Shown piece after piece: positions 60,228 through 64,000 of a DNA stretch of 64,000 nt (position 1 is its first letter; each line of letters opens with the position of its first letter). The notes below the pieces were generated by a model. That model did no database searches. It had not been told where the DNA came from and saw only the letters and a list, made by a program, of their open reading frames with translations. A program made the position numbers and the translations under genes. Source of the stretch: Massilia sp. BJB1822. Lineage in GTDB: Bacteria > Pseudomonadota > Gammaproteobacteria > Burkholderiales > Burkholderiaceae_D. Location of the stretch: contig NZ_JABWEB010000001.1 in NCBI RefSeq assembly GCF_013369485.1, positions 620,001 through 684,000 on the forward strand, given 5' to 3'.

Positions 60228-62669
60228 TTAGAAGCGGTACATCAGCGAGGCTTCCCACGAGCGGCCGAAGAGCGGACGGGCATTGATCGGGCCGCTGTTG
60301 CCGGTGGTCAGGCGGGAATTGCCTTCGGTCAGGCCCAGCTGATTACCGACATTGTTGGCGCTCAGGCGAAGTTCGATCTTCTCGCCGAAGGTGAACAGGG
60401 CGCCCAGGTCGACGGTGTGGTACTTGGGCAGGTATTGCTGATTAGCCTGGTCGGCCCAGCGCGCGCCGATCTGGGTATAGGTGCCGTAGAGCTTGACGGC
60501 ATTGCCGTCGCCCAGGCCGACGCGGTAGGTCGGGGTGAAGCGGAACTGCAGCTTGGGCTGGCGCTGCACCTGCTTGCCGGCCGTGAGCGGATTGTCCTTG
60601 TAGGTGGAATCCTGGTAGTTGCCGGTCAGGTTCAGGGTCAGGTCGCGCACGGGCCGCACGGCGAATTCGACTTCCACGCCATTGCCCTTGGAGCCGCTGA
60701 CCGAGTTCAGGATATTGCCGTTGGCCAGGATCTGCTGGAAGGCGATGCCGTCGAACTCGGTGTGGAAGTAGTTGATGTACGCGCTGAACAACTGCCCCAC
60801 GGTCTTGTAGCCCACTTCGATCTGCTTGATTTTCGGCGTCGGCAGGAAGTTGCGGTCGTCCACGTTCTTCTGGCTGCCGGCATTGCGCAGGTCGTCGAAG
60901 GACACAAAGGTATGGCCGGTATTGGCGCGCGCGAACACGCTGGAATCCTTGCTCAGCTTGTAGTTGCCGCCCACGGTGAAGGAGGTGGCAGAGTCGCTGC
61001 GGTGCAGGGCGGTGTAGGCGCCCGTTGGCATCGAGGTATTGTTGTTGTAGACGGTGAGCGGATTGCCGTCGGTGTCGCCCGTGGTCAGCTGGGAGATGGT
61101 GGCGTCCAGCTTCTGCCGTTCGCGGCGCACGCCGGCGTCGAGCCGCAGCTGCCCGTTCACTTTCCAGTCGTTGCTGATGTAGAAGGCGGTATTGCGGCCG
61201 TCATAGGAAGCATTCGGCGCGTAGAACACCGGGCCTTCCTTGCCGTTGTTCGATACCACCACGCCATTATTGAGCTTTACATTGATCAGGCGCGCATTCG
61301 GCACGGCCGTCATCAGGTGGCTGCTGCCCAGATACCAGGTGTCGTCCGAGGAGTAATCGGCGAAATAGCCGCCCAGGGTGACGACGTTATCCTTCATCCA
61401 CTCCTTGCTGACGCGCAGCTCGTCGCTGAAGGATTTCATCTTTTTCTCGACCGCCCACAGGCCGGCCTGCACCACTTGCTGGCTGTCGGCCACGGGCGTG
61501 CCGTCCAGATAGGTGGCCGTGGCCGCCGTGCCGCCATTCGCTTTCAGCGCCGCCGTGTTGTAAGCGCCCATGGACAGGGGATTGTTGCCGGTGAACATAG
61601 CGATGGTATTCATATCGCCGTCGAAGCGGTTGAACTTGTTGGAGAGGGTCCAGCCGCCAAACTGTTGATCGAACTCGGCGCCGAAGACTGTGGCTTTCAA
61701 GCCACGACCATCGCCCAGGTTGTAGGTCAGCGTCTTGCCGGGACCGGCTTCCACGGTGAAGCGGCGCATCTCATTGCTCATCAGCGTGCCCTTGAGCGGG
61801 TCGAAGCCGGGAAATTCGCTGATGGAACGTCCCTCATTGCTGGAAATCAGCGGCACGCCGGTATAGAAGGCATTCTTGTCGTCGGTGTGGCGCGCGTAGA
61901 GGGTCAATTCGCCCTGGTCGAGCTTGCGCGTCAAGGTGGCCGTGATCTGGCTGCCGTCGTCGGCCGGGAAGCCGGCGTTGCGCACGCCATTGGTCTTGCG
62001 GTAGAAGCCGCCTACTGTGCCATACCAGCCGTCGGAAATTTTGCCACCGTAGAAGAGGTCAACGCGGCGCAGCTCGCCCGTGCCGGTGCTGAAGCGGATG
62101 CTGCCTTCCGGCGTATCCGTGCCCTTTTTCAGGATGAAGTTCATGGTTGCGCCCGGCTGGCCGCTGGAGAAGATGGTGCTCGGCCCGCCGCGCAGCACCT
62201 CCACGCGCTCGATCGTATCGTCCAGACGGAAGGCGGAGGAACCTTCGAAGAAGGACAGGGTCGGCACCGGATAAATCGGATTGCCCTGCATCTGCACCGA
62301 GACAAACGGCGAGTCCGAACCGGAAGGGAAGCCGCGCACCTCGATATTGGCGCCCGACTGGCCGCCCGTCGCTTCCGCATACACGCCCGGCACCAGTTTC
62401 AGGATGTCGGCGGTGCTGGTGGGCGAGGCGGCTTTCAGCTGTTCCTCATTGGCGGTGGTGATGGAGAACGCGGAATCGACTTTGCGGATGCCGCCGGCCG
62501 CGGCCACGCCGGTCACGACCACCTGTTGTATTTCTGCCTGCACTTCCTTGCTCGGGACGGGAGTGGCGGCTTGTTCGGCGCCGGCTTGCGCCTGGGCCTG
62601 GGCTTGTTGGGCGAGGGTCAGAACGGCCAGCGTGATCGAGGACAGCAAGAGCGTATTTGGGCTTTTCAT
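60228..62669 (-). CDS. TonB-dependent outer-membrane receptor
   Basis: 813 residues: Sec signal peptide (MKSPNTLLLSSITLAVLTLA), TonB box region (QQVVVTGVAAAGG), plug domain (TADILKLVPGVYAEATGGQS, IERVEVLRGGPSTIFSSGQP), then a 22-strand-type barrel ending SWEASLMYRF with the C-terminal aromatic needed for assembly. It takes up a siderophore, sugar or other large ligand. The divergent LacI-type regulator and operators in the shared promoter suggest a carbohydrate ligand (inferred). Confidence 0.9.
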   Translation of the reverse strand: MKSPNTLLLSSITLAVLTLAQQAQAQAQAGAEQAATPVPSKEVQAEIQQVVVTGVAAAGGIRKVDSAFSITTANEEQLKAASPTSTADILKLVPGVYAEATGGQSGANIEVRGFPSGSDSPFVSVQMQGNPIYPVPTLSFFEGSSAFRLDDTIERVEVLRGGPSTIFSSGQPGATMNFILKKGTDTPEGSIRFSTGTGELRRVDLFYGGKISDGWYGTVGGFYRKTNGVRNAGFPADDGSQITATLTRKLDQGELTLYARHTDDKNAFYTGVPLISSNEGRSISEFPGFDPLKGTLMSNEMRRFTVEAGPGKTLTYNLGDGRGLKATVFGAEFDQQFGGWTLSNKFNRFDGDMNTIAMFTGNNPLSMGAYNTAALKANGGTAATATYLDGTPVADSQQVVQAGLWAVEKKMKSFSDELRVSKEWMKDNVVTLGGYFADYSSDDTWYLGSSHLMTAVPNARLINVKLNNGVVVSNNGKEGPVFYAPNASYDGRNTAFYISNDWKVNGQLRLDAGVRRERQKLDATISQLTTGDTDGNPLTVYNNNTSMPTGAYTALHRSDSATSFTVGGNYKLSKDSSVFARANTGHTFVSFDDLRNAGSQKNVDDRNFLPTPKIKQIEVGYKTVGQLFSAYINYFHTEFDGIAFQQILANGNILNSVSGSKGNGVEVEFAVRPVRDLTLNLTGNYQDSTYKDNPLTAGKQVQRQPKLQFRFTPTYRVGLGDGNAVKLYGTYTQIGARWADQANQQYLPKYHTVDLGALFTFGEKIELRLSANNVGNQLGLTEGNSRLTTGNSGPINARPLFGRSWEASLMYRF

Positions 62670-62742
62670 TTGCTTTCTTTCTTATCTGTGAATGTCGTCT
62701 CCTGGACATGCCGCCGGACCAGCTTGCCACATTGGAATGCTC

Positions 62743-62771
62743 ATTAAAACGGCAAATGATATCGATGTCAA
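62743..62771 (-). promoter_or_regulatory. Sigma-70 promoter of the TonB receptor gene
   Basis: On the minus strand TTGACA (62766-62771), a 17-bp spacer and TTTAAT (62743-62748). The predicted start is near 62736. A LacI-type operator lies in the spacer and -35 box. Confidence 0.75.
62757..62770. promoter_or_regulatory. LacI-type operator 1
   Basis: TGATATCGATGTCA, a near-perfect palindrome centred on ATCGAT, covering the spacer and -35 of the receptor promoter. Binding here would block transcription. Confidence 0.72.
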
Positions 62772-62777
62772 TTAAAA

Positions 62778-62791
62778 TGTTATCGATATCA
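62778..62791. promoter_or_regulatory. LacI-type operator 2
   Basis: TGTTATCGATATCA, the second palindrome, with centre 21 bp from operator 1 (two helical turns). Together they make a 13-bp perfect inverted repeat (62754-62766 and 62782-62794), suggesting cooperative binding of two dimers. Confidence 0.7.
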
Positions 62792-62797
62792 TTTCGC

Positions 62798-62825
62798 GTG
62801 ACAACAGCTTGGAATCTGGCATAAT
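62798..62825 (+). promoter_or_regulatory. Possible sigma-70 promoter of the lacI-type gene
   Basis: GTGACA (62798-62803), 16-bp spacer, CATAAT (62820-62825). If used, transcription would begin near 62832, after the ATG at 62824, and translation would have to start at a later codon such as TTG 62869. Confidence 0.45.
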
Positions 62826-63870
62826 GCGCTCGCAACCCCCTGTTTTTAACCCTTTGAGTGATGATGCCTTGAACAAGACCGGCGCGCGCAGGACCGAGAC
62901 TGTTTTGACGATGGAAGACCTGGCGAAGATGGCCGGTGTCTCTAAAATCACAGTATCGCGGGCTTTGCGCGACAGTCCCCTGGTCACGGTGGAAACGCGC
63001 GAGAAGATCCGCCAGCTGGCGGAGGAACAGGGCTACCGGCTCAACGTCAGCGCCCGGAACCTGCGCATGCGGCGTTCGTATTCGGTGGCGGTTGTGGTGG
63101 AAATGACACCGGTGAAGGGACGGCCCATGTCCGATCCCTATCCGCTGGAGTTATTGGGCGGCATTACGCAGGAGCTGACCACGGCCGGCTACAGCGTGGT
63201 GCTGACCTCGAAGCAGTTGATGGATACGGCGCCGGTCCAGGGCGCCGACGGCATGATCCTGCTGGGGCAGGGTTCGCACGGCGAAGCGGTGCGCACCTTG
63301 CAAAAGACGGGTCTGCCACTGGTGGTGTGGGGCGCGCCGGAACCGGGCTCGGACACCATCGTGGTCGGCAGCGATAACCGCAAGGGAGGCGTCAGCGCCG
63401 CCCAGCGCTTTATCGAGCAGGGCCGCAGCAAGCTGGTTTTCCTCGGCGACGTGGACCACGCCGAGGTGCAGGAGCGTTGCGCCGGCTTCATCGACGCAAT
63501 GAACGGCCATGGCACGGTGCATATCATGCGCCCCAAGGCTTTTACCTTCGAGGCGGGCTTCGATTGCATCTCGTCGCTGCTGAAAAAGAAGGGAAGCGCG
63601 TTCGACGGCGTATTTGCCGCCAGCGACCTGCTCGCCATGGGCGCTATCCGCGCCCTGGCCGAGAAGAATATGCGGGTGCCGGAGAATGTCTCCGTCATCG
63701 GCTATGACGATACGCCGGGCGCGGCCAGCTTCGTGCCGCCGCTGACCAGCGTGCACCAATACCTGCGCGACGGCGGCGTGCTGCTGGCGCGCAAGATGCT
63801 GGACCTGATGAACGGCAACCCGGTGGCATCGGAAATGCTGCCCACCACGCTGATGGTGCGCCAGACCTAG
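62824..63870 (+). CDS. LacI family transcriptional regulator
   Basis: 348 residues from ATG 62824 (or 333 from TTG 62869). The DNA-binding domain is LTMEDLAKMAGVSKITVSRA, with the hinge SARNLRMRRSYSVAVVVEM, followed by a periplasmic-binding-protein-like sensor domain (GADGMILLGQGSHG, GSDNRKGGVSAAQRFIEQGR, GVFAASDLLAMGAIRAL, VIGYDDTPGAASFVPPLTSV). Probably represses the divergent TonB receptor gene through the two operators and responds to a sugar. The family N-terminus normally begins close to the HTH, so the 25-30 residues before it make ATG 62824 doubtful. Confidence 0.87.
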   Translation: MRSQPPVFNPLSDDALNKTGARRTETVLTMEDLAKMAGVSKITVSRALRDSPLVTVETREKIRQLAEEQGYRLNVSARNLRMRRSYSVAVVVEMTPVKGRPMSDPYPLELLGGITQELTTAGYSVVLTSKQLMDTAPVQGADGMILLGQGSHGEAVRTLQKTGLPLVVWGAPEPGSDTIVVGSDNRKGGVSAAQRFIEQGRSKLVFLGDVDHAEVQERCAGFIDAMNGHGTVHIMRPKAFTFEAGFDCISSLLKKKGSAFDGVFAASDLLAMGAIRALAEKNMRVPENVSVIGYDDTPGAASFVPPLTSVHQYLRDGGVLLARKMLDLMNGNPVASEMLPTTLMVRQT

Positions 63871-63930
63871 GCGCGCCCGATTTTCTGAATTACCTGCAAA
63901 AACCGCTTAGGACGCTGTTTTTTCAAAATC

Positions 63931-63942
63931 CAAACCGGTTTG
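63931..63942. promoter_or_regulatory. Palindrome CAAACCGGTTTG upstream of the last gene
   Basis: A perfect 12-bp palindrome 24 bp before the GTG start of the following gene. AAACCGGTTT is a common LacI/CcpA-type core, different from the ATCGAT operators at 62757. Possible operator for another LacI-type regulator. Confidence 0.45.
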
Positions 63943-63965
63943 AATAAATAAAAAAGGACGATACC

Positions 63966-64000
63966 GTGCTTCCGGCCGATACTTTGCAACACACTTTCCC
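63966..64000 (+). CDS. Start of a truncated gene (5' end only)
   Basis: GTG 63966 follows AAAAAGGACG, a good ribosome site, and opens VLPADTLQHTF to the end of the window. Only 11 residues are present, so no function can be read. The position behind a LacI-type gene suggests a sugar transport or metabolism gene (inference). Confidence 0.4.
   Translation, partial: MLPADTLQHTF

Noticed and set aside
1-64000. CRISPR arrays, tRNA/rRNA genes, transposases, phage genes
   Set aside because: None seen on reading either strand; the only short repeats are the regulatory ones listed.

Overview
The window is a high-GC stretch (no tRNA, rRNA, IS element or CRISPR array recognised) whose gene content points to a betaproteobacterium of the Oxalobacteraceae, in the Massilia / Duganella / Pseudoduganella / Janthinobacterium group. 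That placement is an inference from protein style, the complete XrtA (exosortase A, EpsH-type) locus, and the PrsR/PrsT/PEP-CTERM set. Almost the whole window is one large exopolysaccharide (EPS) and PEP-CTERM protein-sorting region.

Layout. 1-825 is the 3' part of a sigma-54 response regulator (PrsR type). 798-9582 (minus) is a tightly overlapping eight-gene operon: DegT-type aminotransferase, GNAT protein, acyl carrier protein, exosortase-associated hydrolases 2 and 1, glycosyltransferase, TPR protein, and a large O-antigen-ligase-like membrane protein. Divergent from it, 9857-16640 (plus) carries the exosortase-associated acyl-CoA ligase, PLP decarboxylase, an asparagine-synthase-type amidotransferase and two GT2 glycosyltransferases. 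16651-23385 holds a methyltransferase, an acyltransferase-3 protein, the TPR lipoprotein PrsT and two tandem LuxI-like acyltransferases; a ThiF-like protein follows on minus. 24635-25510 is a PEP-CTERM cargo gene behind a sigma-54 promoter with repeated upstream boxes. 25613-30210 (minus) holds a lytic transglycosylase, a GAF protein and a four-gene HprK-related-kinase-A / PqqD / nucleotidyltransferase cassette with a secreted 196-aa protein. 30418-32017 (minus) is the EPS export lipoprotein and a trypsin-like protease. 32274-56195 (plus) is the main XrtA operon: chain-length protein, tyrosine kinase, outer-membrane beta-barrel, ATPase, WecB epimerase, deacetylase, FemAB protein, glycosyltransferases, XrtA itself, amidotransferase, CapK-like ligase, O-ligase, second deacetylase, flippase, degenerate Asn-synthase and a ferredoxin. 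56197-64000 is ordinary flanking sequence: ThiS-like plus BNR-repeat protein, TetR / metallo-hydrolase pair, a small coiled-coil protein, and a TonB receptor / LacI pair with clear operators.

How it fits together. The glycosyltransferases, flippase, ligases, chain-length/tyrosine-kinase pair and export lipoprotein would make and export an acidic or acylated EPS. XrtA would cut PEP-CTERM proteins such as the one at 24635. PrsR with RpoN would control the sorted proteins.

The most notable observation is regulatory. The PEP-CTERM gene and the HprK/PqqD cassette share the same architecture, read directly from sequence: an 18-bp TGTCG-N7-TTACAG box in the same orientation, then 86-94 bp, then a sigma-54 -24/-12 element, then a ~45-nt leader. 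This predicts that the uncharacterised HprK-related cassette and its secreted partner belong to the PEP-CTERM regulon.
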